Assembly (NCBI GenBank): GCA_001464065.1
Contig: LNDN01000168.1
Span: 1 to 33,988 of the forward strand
Reading direction: 5' to 3'
DNA from: Acidobacteria bacterium Ga0077522
GTDB taxonomy: Bacteria; Acidobacteriota; Vicinamibacteria; Vicinamibacterales; Vicinamibacteraceae
DNA length: 33,988 bases
The position numbers were made by a program, and so were the translations under genes. The notes beneath the pieces are model-generated. The model was not told the origin of the DNA, did no database searches, and saw nothing but the letters and a program-made list of their open reading frames with translations. Of the stretch, positions 1-7,578 are shown piece by piece (the stretch's first letter is position 1; every line of letters starts with the position of its first letter).

Positions 1-734
1 AGATCGTCCTCGTGGATCGCGCCCCACTCGACGAGCGGCTTGAAGTGCAGGATCTGGTCCCAGTAGTCGGTGCCGTAGAGGATGACCTTGAGTTCCTTCG
101 ACAGCTTCTGGGTCTGCACCAGGGTGAGCAGTTCGAAGACCTCGTCGAGGGTGCCGAAGCCTCCGGGGAACACCACCAGCGCCTTGGCCAGGTAGGCGAA
201 CCAGAACTTCCGCATGAAGAAGTAGTGGAACTCGAAGTGCAGGCGATCGCTGACGAACGGATTGGGCCCCTGCTCGAAGGGCAGCTTGATGTTGAGCCCG
301 ATGCTCTTGCCGCCCGCTTCGTGGGCGCCGCGATTGGCCGCTTCCATGATGCCGGGACCGCCGCCCGAGCACACCACGAAGCGATGCATGTCGGTGTCGA
401 GTTCGGCGGTCCACTCGGTCAGCATGCGGGCCAGCGTGCGGGCATCCTCGTAGTACCTGGCCCATTCGAGCGCCTTCTCGGCCCGCTTGATCTCGGCCTT
501 CGTCGCCCGCAGCTTGGTCGTCGAGCTGCCACGGACCTTGAGCAGCTGCAGCTGACGCCTCGCCTCGGCCCGACTCCGCACGCGCGCCGACCCGAAGAAC
601 ACGACCGTGTCCTTGATGCTTTCCTCGGTGAACCGCCGGTGGGGCTCGAGGTACTCCGACAGGATGCGCAGCGGCCGGGCATCGTCGCTGGCGAGGAAGT
701 CGGGGTTGAGGTACGCGAGAGGCTGGCTGCTCAT
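1..734 (-). CDS. LOG family protein (TIGR00730-like), 3' end beyond window
   Basis: The first 244 codons of a Rossmann-fold LOG family protein; the C-terminus lies left of the window. The family signatures are visible: GGGPGIMEAANRGA at about residues 124-137 and PGGFGTLDE at about residues 190-198, the pair that forms the nucleotide-binding active site. Known members (LOG/YgdH/PpnN) hydrolyse nucleoside 5'-monophosphates to a base and ribose 5-phosphate; older annotations call them lysine decarboxylases, which is not supported biochemically. A basic extension of about 110 residues precedes the core, as in the longer bacterial subfamily. The ATG overlaps the stop of the upstream M20 gene (ATGA), so it is probably translated from the aspartate-pathway operon. 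Its role there is unknown; the old lysine-decarboxylase name makes the link to lysine genes tempting but unproven. Confidence 0.9.
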   Translation of the reverse strand, partial: MSSQPLAYLNPDFLASDDARPLRILSEYLEPHRRFTEESIKDTVVFFGSARVRSRAEARRQLQLLKVRGSSTTKLRATKAEIKRAEKALEWARYYEDARTLARMLTEWTAELDTDMHRFVVCSGGGPGIMEAANRGAHEAGGKSIGLNIKLPFEQGPNPFVSDRLHFEFHYFFMRKFWFAYLAKALVVFPGGFGTLDEVFELLTLVQTQKLSKELKVILYGTDYWDQILHFKPLVEWGAIHEDD

Positions 735-1743
735 TGGATCGATGGTAGGCCCTGCGGCCGCGCCAGCAGCGTCCTGGCGATGTGCTGGTAGTCCTCGACC
801 GCCCGGTGCAGGTCGGCGATGGCCACCGACTCGTGGTCGGTGTGGGCGACGTGAATCGACCCCGGGCCGTACATCAGCCTGGTGCCCCAGGCGTTGAGCA
901 GGGGCGCGTCGGTCGTGTACCCCACTACTTCCCTGTCGAAGCCGTCGAGGGTGGCCATGTGCAGGCACGGCACGTGGTAGACGTACTCGACGTCGACGAG
1001 CGCGCGCACCGGCTCGAGGGCGGCGAGCACGTCCTCGTACGGCGTGACGATGCGGAACAGCAGGTCGGCCGACGCCGCGGGTGGCACCACGTTGGGGGCG
1101 AGGCCGCCGCTGATGGCCCCGATGTTCACCTGGGTCGGTCCCAGCACGGTATCGATCGGCAACGACATCCGCCGCACCTGCTCGAGGGCATCGAGCAGCT
1201 TCTCGATCGCGGACTCGCCGAGATGCGGGTACCCCGAATGCGCGGCGCGGCCGCTGGCGTGCAGCTTCACCCGCACCACACCCCGATGGCCCAGCGCGAG
1301 CTTGCCCTCGGTCGGCTCGCCGTTGACGAGGCAGCGGGTCGCGCCCGTCGATAGCTGGTCGGCGATCATCGCGCCATCGCTGCCGCGCTCCTCGCCGACG
1401 AGGAACAGCAGGCCGACGCGTCGCTCCCCGGCGGCGCGCAGCGCCTCGACGGCCGCCAGCTGGCTCACGAGGATGCCCTTGGCGTCGCAGCTGCCACGCC
1501 CGTGGATGGATGCGCCGTCGACCCGGCTCGGCGAGAACGGCGGCACGCAGTCCATGTGGGTCGAGAGGACCACCTCCGGCACGCCATCGGTGGCCAGCAG
1601 GTTGACGCGGCCGTCGGTCACGGTCTGGCGCGTGACGACGTAGCCGCGGCGCTCCAGTTCCTCGCCGACCATGGCGCACACCACGGCCTCCTGCCCCGTG
1701 GTGCTCTCGACGTCCACCAGGCGGCGGGTCAGCGCGACGACGT

Positions 1744-1756
<13 letters not shown>
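731..1756 (-). CDS. dapE: M20 family deacylase, probable succinyl-diaminopimelate desuccinylase
   Basis: 341-residue zinc-dependent M20 amidohydrolase. Metal and catalytic motifs are present: STHMDC (His67, Asp69), GRGSCDAKG (bridging Asp91), GEERGS (Glu122/Glu123, general base) and NGEPTE (about 146-150). The family contains DapE, ArgE and carboxypeptidases, which sequence alone does not separate well. I infer DapE, which hydrolyses N-succinyl-LL-2,6-diaminopimelate, because the gene directly follows dapD, the succinyltransferase of the same branch, and no arginine genes are present. The start ATG overlaps the end of dapD by 13 bp and the stop overlaps the LOG gene start by 4 bp. It is somewhat short for DapE (usually about 375), so ArgE/LysK-like deacylase remains possible. 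Confidence 0.85.
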
Positions 1757-2591
<835 letters not shown>

Positions 2592-2595
<4 letters not shown>

Positions 2596-3500
2596 GCGGA
2601 CGCGGTCTCCGCCAGCAGTCCCAGCTCGAGGGCGATGCGGCGCAGGCTCTGAAGGGTGCCGCTCGTCGGGGCGACCAGCGGCAGGCGATAGACGGGCTCG
2701 AGCAATCCGGCCAGCGCCATGACGGCCTTGACGGGGCCGGGGTTGGATTCGAGGAAGTTGGCCTGCAGCAGCGGCAGCAGCCGCTCGTGGATCAGCCGGG
2801 CCGCGGCGAAATCCCCGCGCTCGCAGGCCTCGACCATGCGCGCCATGTCGGCCGGCACCTCGTTGCCGGCCACCGAGATGACGCCCTCGCCGCCGAGCGC
2901 CATCATCGGCAGCGTCAGCGTGTCGTCGCCCGACAGCACGAGGAACTCCGCCGGCACGCGACGCCGCACGTCGGCCATCTGGAACACGTTGCCCGACGCC
3001 TCCTTGATGCCGATGATCTGCGGCACCTGCGCCAGCCGCTCGGTGGTCGCCGGCTCGATGTTGCTGCCGGTGCGACCGGGCACGTTGTACAGCATGATCG
3101 GCAGGTTGGTGTTGGCGGCAATCGACGCGTAGTGCTGGAAGATGCCCTCCTGCGTCGGCTTGCTGTAGTACGGCGACACCGAGAGGATGCCGGTGGCGCC
3201 GGCATCGGCCGCCGCGTGGGCCCCCTCGATCACCTCCGCCGTGTTGTAGCCACCGGCACCCGCGAGCACGGGCACCACGCCCTTGACCTCGTCCACGACC
3301 AGCTCGATGACCAGCCGCTTCTCGGCCGGCGAGAGCGTCGGCGCCTCGCCCGTGGTGCCGACCGGCACGAGGAAATGCATGCCGGCCTCGACCTGCCGGC
3401 GGGCCAGGCGACGCACCGCCGCCTCGTCGACGCGGCCGTTCGCAGTGAAGGGCGTGACGAGGGCGGTGCCACAGCCGGTGAAGGGGCGTCGTGAGGTCAT
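2592..3500 (-). CDS. dapA: 4-hydroxy-tetrahydrodipicolinate synthase
   Basis: 302-residue class I aldolase-type TIM barrel condensing pyruvate with aspartate semialdehyde. Key residues are visible: Thr49-Thr50 in PVGTTGEAPTL, Tyr138 in MLYNVPGRTG and the Schiff-base Lys166 in IIGIKEASGN. I chose the ATG at 3500 because the open frame upstream only translates a heptameric tandem repeat into a Ser-Arg-Phe-Pro string. There is no Shine-Dalgarno sequence; instead TATCCT lies 7 nt before the ATG, suggesting an extra leaderless promoter inside the operon. It is separated from dapB by about 105 bp holding a hairpin and the repeat, the only real gap in the operon, and its stop overlaps dapD by 4 bp. 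Confidence 0.96.
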
Positions 3501-3507
3501 GGGGTCA

Positions 3508-3513
3508 AGGATA
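3508..3513 (-). promoter_or_regulatory. Candidate -10 element for dapA (TATCCT)
   Basis: TATCCT ends exactly 7 nt upstream of the dapA ATG with no Shine-Dalgarno between them, the arrangement of a leaderless promoter. No convincing -35 is present because the upstream DNA is the heptamer repeat. If used, it would uncouple dapA, dapD, dapE and the LOG gene from the attenuator ahead of asd. Confidence 0.35.
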
Positions 3514-3514
3514 C

Positions 3515-3560
3515 CGGGAGTCGGGAATCGGGAGTCGGGAACCGGGAACCGGGAACCGGG
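3515..3560. repeat. Heptameric tandem repeat CGGGA(A/G)(T/C)
   Basis: Six and a half copies of a 7-bp unit (CGGGAGT, CGGGAAT, CGGGAGT, then three CGGGAAC and a partial) in the dapB-dapA spacer. The same unit occurs in the opposite orientation at 27374-27401. It is an intergenic low-complexity array; function is unknown. Confidence 0.9.
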
Positions 3561-3573
3561 CAATTGGGGGTAG

Positions 3574-3594
3574 GGCCCGCTCTCCGAGCGGGCC
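3574..3594 (-). other. Intra-operon hairpin after dapB
   Basis: Perfect 8-bp stem GGCCCGCT/AGCGGGCC with a 5-nt loop, 12 bp downstream of the dapB stop. In the direction of transcription no T-run follows (CTACCCCC), so it is not a canonical intrinsic terminator. It may mark a processing site or partial attenuation between dapB and dapA. Confidence 0.5.
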
Positions 3595-3605
3595 GTCACC
3601 GTGCT

Positions 3606-4301
3606 TCAGGGCGACGGCACCATCCCCAGCACGTCGCGCATCGAGTACCACCCCGTGCGCCCGTGCACCCACCGCGCCGCGCGCAGGGCGCCGTGGGCGA
3701 AGGTCGCACGATCGCGGACGGTGTGGGTCAGGGTGACCGTCTCGGCCGGGCCATCGAATCCGGCGCTGTGGGTGCCGGGGATGTGCCCGGCGCGGGTCGA
3801 CGACACATCGACGTGCCGGGTCAGCCCCGCCTCGCGCATCGCCTCGAGCAACAGCAGGGCCGTGCCCGACGGCGCATCGCGCTTCTTCGAGTGGTGAGCC
3901 TCATGCAGGAAGGTCTCGTAGTCGTCGAGCCCCTCGACGGCCGCGCTCACCACCCGCACAGCCGCCTCCAGCAGGTACGCACCCACCGAGAAGTTCGAGG
4001 CGACGACGGCGCCGGCCCCGTGGCGGGCGATGAGCGCCCTCGCCTCGGGCTCGAACGCCGCCCACCCGGTGCTGCCGAGAACCAGCGTCGGTGCGATCGT
4101 GCACAGACGATCGAGGCTCGCCTGCAGCGCGTCTCCCGTCGCGAAGTCGATGACGACGTCGGCGCCGGCCTGGGCCGCCGCGTCCCACTCCTCGGCCGTG
4201 CTGCGACTCGAGATCACCCCGACGACCTCCACGCCATGGTCGGCGGCGTGCAGCCCGACCAGGCGGCCCATGCGGCCATGCCCGAACAGCACCGCACGCA
4301 T
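3606..4301 (-). CDS. dapB: 4-hydroxy-tetrahydrodipicolinate reductase
   Basis: 231-residue NAD(P)H-dependent reductase producing tetrahydrodipicolinate. The N-terminal dinucleotide motif GHGRMGRLV (about 7-15) and the diagnostic active-site segment EAHHSKKRDAPSGTA (His136/His137, Lys140) are intact. It is shorter than the E. coli enzyme (273), mainly in the nucleotide domain, as in other compact DapB proteins. The ATG at 4301 is chosen because it overlaps the lysC stop by one base (TGATG); a longer open frame upstream is Arg/Ala-rich shadow translation of lysC. A hairpin and repeat follow its stop. Confidence 0.95.
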   Translation of the reverse strand: MRAVLFGHGRMGRLVGLHAADHGVEVVGVISSRSTAEEWDAAAQAGADVVIDFATGDALQASLDRLCTIAPTLVLGSTGWAAFEPEARALIARHGAGAVVASNFSVGAYLLEAAVRVVSAAVEGLDDYETFLHEAHHSKKRDAPSGTALLLLEAMREAGLTRHVDVSSTRAGHIPGTHSAGFDGPAETVTLTHTVRDRATFAHGALRAARWVHGRTGWYSMRDVLGMVPSP

Positions 4302-5686
4302 CAGGCGCCGACTCCGGCCGGTTCGGCCTCGAGACAGAAGCGCTCGTGGACGCGCGCCATCGCCGCCTGCAGATGCGCCTGCGGCAACACCACGGTGAGG
4401 TTCCGGCGGGCGCCGGCCTGCGACACCATCCGCAGCGGGAACTCGTCGAGGGCGCCGAGCACGCGGGCGGCGAGCCCGGGCTCGAGCCGCAGGCGCTCGC
4501 CCACCGCGCACAGCAGCGCCATCTCGGTCTCGACGCCGACCTCGGCGAACGCCGACAGGTCGCGCACGATGTCGTCGATGGCCCGCCGATCCTCGATGGT
4601 GATCGAGACGCTGACCTCCGACGTCGTGATGACGTCCACGGAGGTCCGGTAGCGCTCGAACACCTCGAACACGCGACGCATGAACCCGTAGGCCGCCAGC
4701 ATCATCGTCGAGCGGATGTCGATGACGGTGATGTCGCGCTTGCAGGCGAGGCCCGTCAGCGGCGCCTCGGGAAGCGGCGGCGCGGCGGTGATCGTCGTGC
4801 CGGGCACCTCGGGCCGATGCGAGTTGAGAATCTTGACCGGGATGCCGTCGGCCACCGCCGGGGCGATGGTGCTCGGGTGCAGGACCTTGGCCCCGAAGTA
4901 GGCCAGTTCGGACGCCTCGGCGAACGACAGCGACGGCAGCGGGCGGGCGCCGTGCACCACCCGCGGGTCGGCCGTGAGCATGCCGTCGACGTCGGTCCAG
5001 ATCTGGATCTCCGCGGCGCGCAGGCCAGCACCGAACAACGAGGCCGAGTAGTCGGATCCGCCGCGCCCGAGCGTGGTCGTGACGCCACTCGCGGTGGCGC
5101 CGATGAAGCCGCCGAGTACGACCACCGTGCCGGCCGTGACCAGCGGACGGACCCGTTCGTGCAGCCGCGCTGCCGTCGACGCCAGGTCGGGCTGCGCCAG
5201 CCCGTGATCGGCACTCGTGACGAGCACCTCACGCGCATCCACGCAGCGCGCCGGGGTGCCGAGTGCCGTCAGGGCGGCCGCGACGAGGTGTGAACTCGCC
5301 AGTTCCCCCATCGCGACGACCGCGTCGCGTGACCGCGGCGACACCTCGCGCAGGACGGCCATCGCGTGCAGCAGGGCGGCCGTCTCGCGCCACTGTCGCT
5401 CGAGCAGGTCGATGACCTCGTCGCGCTCCACACTGGGACCGAGCAGGGCCTCGGCCGCGACGCGATGCCGATCGCGCATCACGGTGACCTTCTGCGAGGC
5501 CAGGTCCGCATCGCCGCGCTCGACCGCCGCCACGGCGTCGAGCAGTTGATCCGTGATCCCCGACATGGCGGAAACCACCACCACGGGCACGCCGCTGATG
5601 CCCTGCTCGCGCGCGACGATGCGGGCGAGGCGCCGGATGGCGTCGGGATCCTTGACCGAGGTGCCGCCGAACTTCATCACGACCAT
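4301..5686 (-). CDS. lysC: Aspartate kinase
   Basis: Monofunctional aspartokinase of 461 residues, the first committed step of the aspartate family. The N-terminal MKFGGTSV nucleotide motif, the aspartate/ATP-site segment GRGGSDYSAS and a C-terminal pair of ACT domains (for example the stretch with TSEVSVSIT) are present, so feedback inhibition by lysine and/or threonine is expected from the family; which effector cannot be read from the sequence. Three starts are possible: GTG 5695, ATG 5692 and ATG 5686. I prefer 5686 because GAGG lies 8 nt upstream and the kinase core begins immediately. The asd stop is about 10 bp upstream and the dapB start overlaps the stop. Confidence 0.95.
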   Translation of the reverse strand: MVVMKFGGTSVKDPDAIRRLARIVAREQGISGVPVVVVSAMSGITDQLLDAVAAVERGDADLASQKVTVMRDRHRVAAEALLGPSVERDEVIDLLERQWRETAALLHAMAVLREVSPRSRDAVVAMGELASSHLVAAALTALGTPARCVDAREVLVTSADHGLAQPDLASTAARLHERVRPLVTAGTVVVLGGFIGATASGVTTTLGRGGSDYSASLFGAGLRAAEIQIWTDVDGMLTADPRVVHGARPLPSLSFAEASELAYFGAKVLHPSTIAPAVADGIPVKILNSHRPEVPGTTITAAPPLPEAPLTGLACKRDITVIDIRSTMMLAAYGFMRRVFEVFERYRTSVDVITTSEVSVSITIEDRRAIDDIVRDLSAFAEVGVETEMALLCAVGERLRLEPGLAARVLGALDEFPLRMVSQAGARRNLTVVLPQAHLQAAMARVHERFCLEAEPAGVGA

Positions 5687-5696
5687 GGCCATCACC

Positions 5697-6743
5697 TCAG
5701 AGCAGGCCTTGCGCCTGCATCAGCTCGGCGTTCAGCAGCGCGGCGCCGGCCGCGCCACGGACGGTGTTGTGCCCGAGCGCGACGAACTTGTGCTGCAGCA
5801 CCGGGCAGGGACGCAGACGGCCGAGGAACACCGCCATGCCGTTGTCGCGCTCGACGTCGAGTCGTGGCTGGGGACGATTCTCGGCCTCGAGATAGACGAG
5901 CGGACGGGCCGGCGCGAACGGCAGGCCGAGGTCCTGGGGCAGGCCGCGGAAGGCGTCGAACGCGGCGCGGATGTCGGCCGCGTCGACCGTGCGGTCGAAG
6001 TCCACCGAGATCATCTCCGAGTGGCCGTCGATGACCGGCACGCGGGTGGTGTGCGCGCTGACGATCACCGGGTGGGGCTCGACGTGATCGGCGGCGAGAC
6101 GACCGAGGATCTTCTGCGGCTCGATCTCGAGCTTCTCCTCTTCGCCGCCGATGAACGGCACGATGTTGCCCAGGATGTCGAGCGAGGGCACGCCGGGATA
6201 CCCGGCGCCGGAAACGGCCTGCAGCGTCACGACGTTGCACTTCGTCAGGCCGAAGGCCCGCAACGGCGCCAGCGCCATGGCGAGGAACATCGTCGAGCAG
6301 TTCGAGTTGGTGACGATGCCGCCTTTCCAGCCGTAGGCGGCGTGCTGCTGCTGGAGCAGCTGCAGGTGATCCGGGTTGATCTCGGGGATGAGCAGCGGCA
6401 CCAGCGGATCCATCCGGTGGTTGCGCGCGTTGCTCACCACCAGGTGTCCGGCTTCGGCGAAGGCCCGCTCGAGGTCGCCGGCGACATTGGCGTCGAGGGC
6501 GGAGAACACCAGCTTCGGGCCGACCCCGGGCACGGGGGTCTGCACGACGCGCGCCGCTGCGGCCTCGGGCATCGGCGTCGACAACTTCCAGTTCGCCGCG
6601 TCCGCATACGTGCGGCCCGCGGAACGCTCGCTGCCCGCGAGCCAGGTGGCATCGAACCAGGGGTGGTTGGCGAGCAACCGCACGAACTGCTGGCCCACCG
6701 TGCCGGTGGCGCCGAGCACGCCCACTTCTACTCGAGACGACAT
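5697..6743 (-). CDS. asd: Aspartate-semialdehyde dehydrogenase, archaeal/fungal type
   Basis: 348 residues reducing aspartyl-4-phosphate to aspartate semialdehyde. N-terminal GATGTVGQQF binds NADP; the catalytic cysteine is Cys149 in TNSNCSTM; the later segment SGAGYPGVPSLDILGNIVPF with a following Glu-rich EEEKLE stretch is typical of the archaeal/fungal class (TIGR00978) rather than the E. coli class. The ATG at 6743 has a GAGGA ribosome-binding site 6 nt upstream. The open frame continues upstream through the terminator to 6971, but that extension is leader DNA. It is the first structural gene of the operon and sits directly behind the attenuator hairpin at 6774-6806. Confidence 0.94.
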   Translation of the reverse strand: MSSRVEVGVLGATGTVGQQFVRLLANHPWFDATWLAGSERSAGRTYADAANWKLSTPMPEAAAARVVQTPVPGVGPKLVFSALDANVAGDLERAFAEAGHLVVSNARNHRMDPLVPLLIPEINPDHLQLLQQQHAAYGWKGGIVTNSNCSTMFLAMALAPLRAFGLTKCNVVTLQAVSGAGYPGVPSLDILGNIVPFIGGEEEKLEIEPQKILGRLAADHVEPHPVIVSAHTTRVPVIDGHSEMISVDFDRTVDAADIRAAFDAFRGLPQDLGLPFAPARPLVYLEAENRPQPRLDVERDNGMAVFLGRLRPCPVLQHKFVALGHNTVRGAAGAALLNAELMQAQGLL

Positions 6744-6773
6744 CGAATCCTCGTTTCGTCCGCCCTGCACGAC

Positions 6774-6806
6774 AAAACCCGCCTGCGCGGGTCGCGCGGC
6801 GGGTTT
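6774..6806 (-). terminator. Attenuator terminator hairpin in front of asd
   Basis: Outer 9-bp stem (6775-6783 with 6798-6806, AAACCCGCC/GGCGGGTTT), a single unpaired base, then an inner 5-bp stem GCGCG/CGCGC (6785-6789 with 6793-6797) closing a 3-nt loop. On the minus strand it ends in TTTTGTCGT. It lies between a 28-codon Thr/Ile-rich leader ORF and asd. The inner-stem strand 6785-6792 is also exactly complementary (8 nt) to leader segment 6868-6875, a possible antiterminator pairing. Confidence 0.8.
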
Positions 6807-6847
6807 CTTGTGGTGCACGTACGCTGGTGAAGAGTGAGCTGTTGTGC

Positions 6848-6934
6848 TCAGGACGCGTACACGAGCCACCCGCGCGCGGAGTCGAGCTCCCGCTTTCGAG
6901 TGGTCACGGTAATGATGATGGTGCTGCGCGTCAC
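6848..6934 (-). CDS. Thr/Ile-rich leader peptide of the asd-lysC-dap operon (thrL-like)
   Basis: Short ORF of 28 codons (GTG start, TGA stop) ending 41 bp before the attenuator hairpin. Residues 2-12 read TRSTIIITVTT: four Thr, three consecutive Ile and one Val near the start, comparable with the E. coli thr leader peptide, where stalling at Thr/Ile codons controls termination. Thr and Ile are end products of the aspartate pathway made from the asd product, so the content matches the operon. A -10-like TACTCT ends 7 nt before the GTG and there is no Shine-Dalgarno, so the peptide would be translated from a leaderless transcript. A second frame over the same DNA reads HHHH, but it has only a TTG start that coincides with the -35. 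No homolog search was possible. Confidence 0.7.
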   Translation of the reverse strand: MTRSTIIITVTTRKRELDSARGWLVYAS

Positions 6935-6941
6935 GGCCAAC

Positions 6942-6971
6942 AGAGTAGACCCCCGCCGAGGTGTCTGGCAA
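6942..6971 (-). promoter_or_regulatory. Promoter of the leader peptide/asd operon
   Basis: -35 TTGCCA (6966-6971, five of six to TTGACA), an 18-nt spacer and -10 TACTCT (6942-6947). Predicted transcription would start at or next to the leader GTG at 6934, seven bases downstream. It is divergent from the SRPBCC gene, whose ATG is only 64 bp away. Confidence 0.6.
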
Positions 6972-6985
6972 GAGTGGGCGCGTGT

Positions 6986-6991
6986 CATACT
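6986..6991 (+). promoter_or_regulatory. Candidate -10 element of the SRPBCC gene (CATACT)
   Basis: CATACT (four of six to TATAAT) ends 6 nt before the ATG at 6998; no Shine-Dalgarno is visible. Its -35 region would overlap the -35 of the divergent asd leader promoter. The -35 itself is poor, so this is weak. Confidence 0.3.
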
Positions 6992-6997
6992 CCGCAC

Positions 6998-7483
6998 ATG
7001 TGGCGCAGCGCGCCCTCGGATCCCGCCTCCTTCGACTGCGTCGTGGAGATCTCGGCCCCGCCCGAGACGGTCTTCGAGGCCTTCTTCACCCGTGACGTGC
7101 TGCAGGCCTGGTGGGAGGCCGCGACGTCCATCACCACGCCGCGTCCCCTCGGCGTCTACGCGGTGGAATGGCCGAGGTCGACCATGGAGGACCCGCTGCT
7201 GGGCCCCCTGGGCGGCGCGTTCTACGGCCTGGTCATCGACGTCCGGCCTGGCCGCGAGTTCTTCCTGGCCGACGCGTACTGGATGCCCCCCGAGGGCGAC
7301 CCGATCGGCCCGATGGCCCTGCAGGTCACCTGTGACCCCACGCCCACCGGCACGCGCCTGCGCTTCCAGCAGAGCGGTTGCGACGACAGCCCCCGGTGGC
7401 GGCGGTTCTACCGCGTCCTCGGTGCCCAATGGGTCGAGGCTCTCGGCCGCCTGAAGACGCAGCTGGAGTCCGCGTCGACCTGA
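6998..7483 (+). CDS. SRPBCC/AHSA1-like domain protein
   Basis: 161-residue single-domain protein with the START/Bet v1-like (AHSA1/SRPBCC) pattern: an early VVEISAPPETVFEAFFT segment (strand plus helix), an AWWEA motif and a long C-terminal amphipathic helix (RFYRVLGAQWVEALGRLKTQL). Such proteins fold around a hydrophobic cavity; ligands differ and none can be named here. No catalytic residues are identifiable. The ATG at 6998 is chosen because homologous-looking sequence starts shortly after it and a -10-like element precedes it; longer upstream starts would read through the divergent asd promoter. It is monocistronic, and its stop codon lies inside the first copy of a 20-bp palindrome. Confidence 0.85.
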   Translation: MWRSAPSDPASFDCVVEISAPPETVFEAFFTRDVLQAWWEAATSITTPRPLGVYAVEWPRSTMEDPLLGPLGGAFYGLVIDVRPGREFFLADAYWMPPEGDPIGPMALQVTCDPTPTGTRLRFQQSGCDDSPRWRRFYRVLGAQWVEALGRLKTQLESAST

Positions 7484-7492
7484 AGGTCGACG
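7473..7492. repeat. 20-bp palindromic repeat, copy 1
   Basis: CGTCGACCTGAAGGTCGACG: 9-bp arms CGTCGACCT/AGGTCGACG around two bases. It contains the TGA stop of the SRPBCC gene. Identical cores occur at 7540-7559 (opposite orientation) and 11454-11473. Confidence 0.85.
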
Positions 7493-7534
7493 CCTACGCC
7501 TTCGACGCCTGCCGTGCCTTCACGTTCGATACAC

Positions 7535-7562
7535 GTAGCCGTCGACCTTCAGGTCGACGGTC
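7535..7562. repeat. Palindromic repeat, copy 2 (28-bp version)
   Basis: The same 20-bp core in inverted orientation relative to copy 1, extended so that 28 bp are identical (reverse complement) to 11451-11478. With copy 1 it brackets a 47-bp spacer between two convergent genes and could act as a bidirectional hairpin. Confidence 0.85.
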
Positions 7563-7578
7563 GGCGTCAGGGCGTCGA

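Noticed and set aside
12-791. Plus-strand ORF of 259 residues at the left edge
   Set aside because: Antisense to the LOG gene, which has both diagnostic motifs in the minus frame.
3501-3599. Extended N-terminus of DapA
   Set aside because: The added residues only translate the heptamer repeat and the hairpin.
6744-6971. N-terminal extension of Asd to 424 residues, with a HHHH stretch resembling a his leader
   Set aside because: It reads through the promoter, the leader ORF and the hairpin terminator; the only start is TTG, which is the -35 hexamer. The ATG at 6743 has a ribosome-binding site and starts the conserved fold. The other frame (Thr/Ile) matches the pathway.
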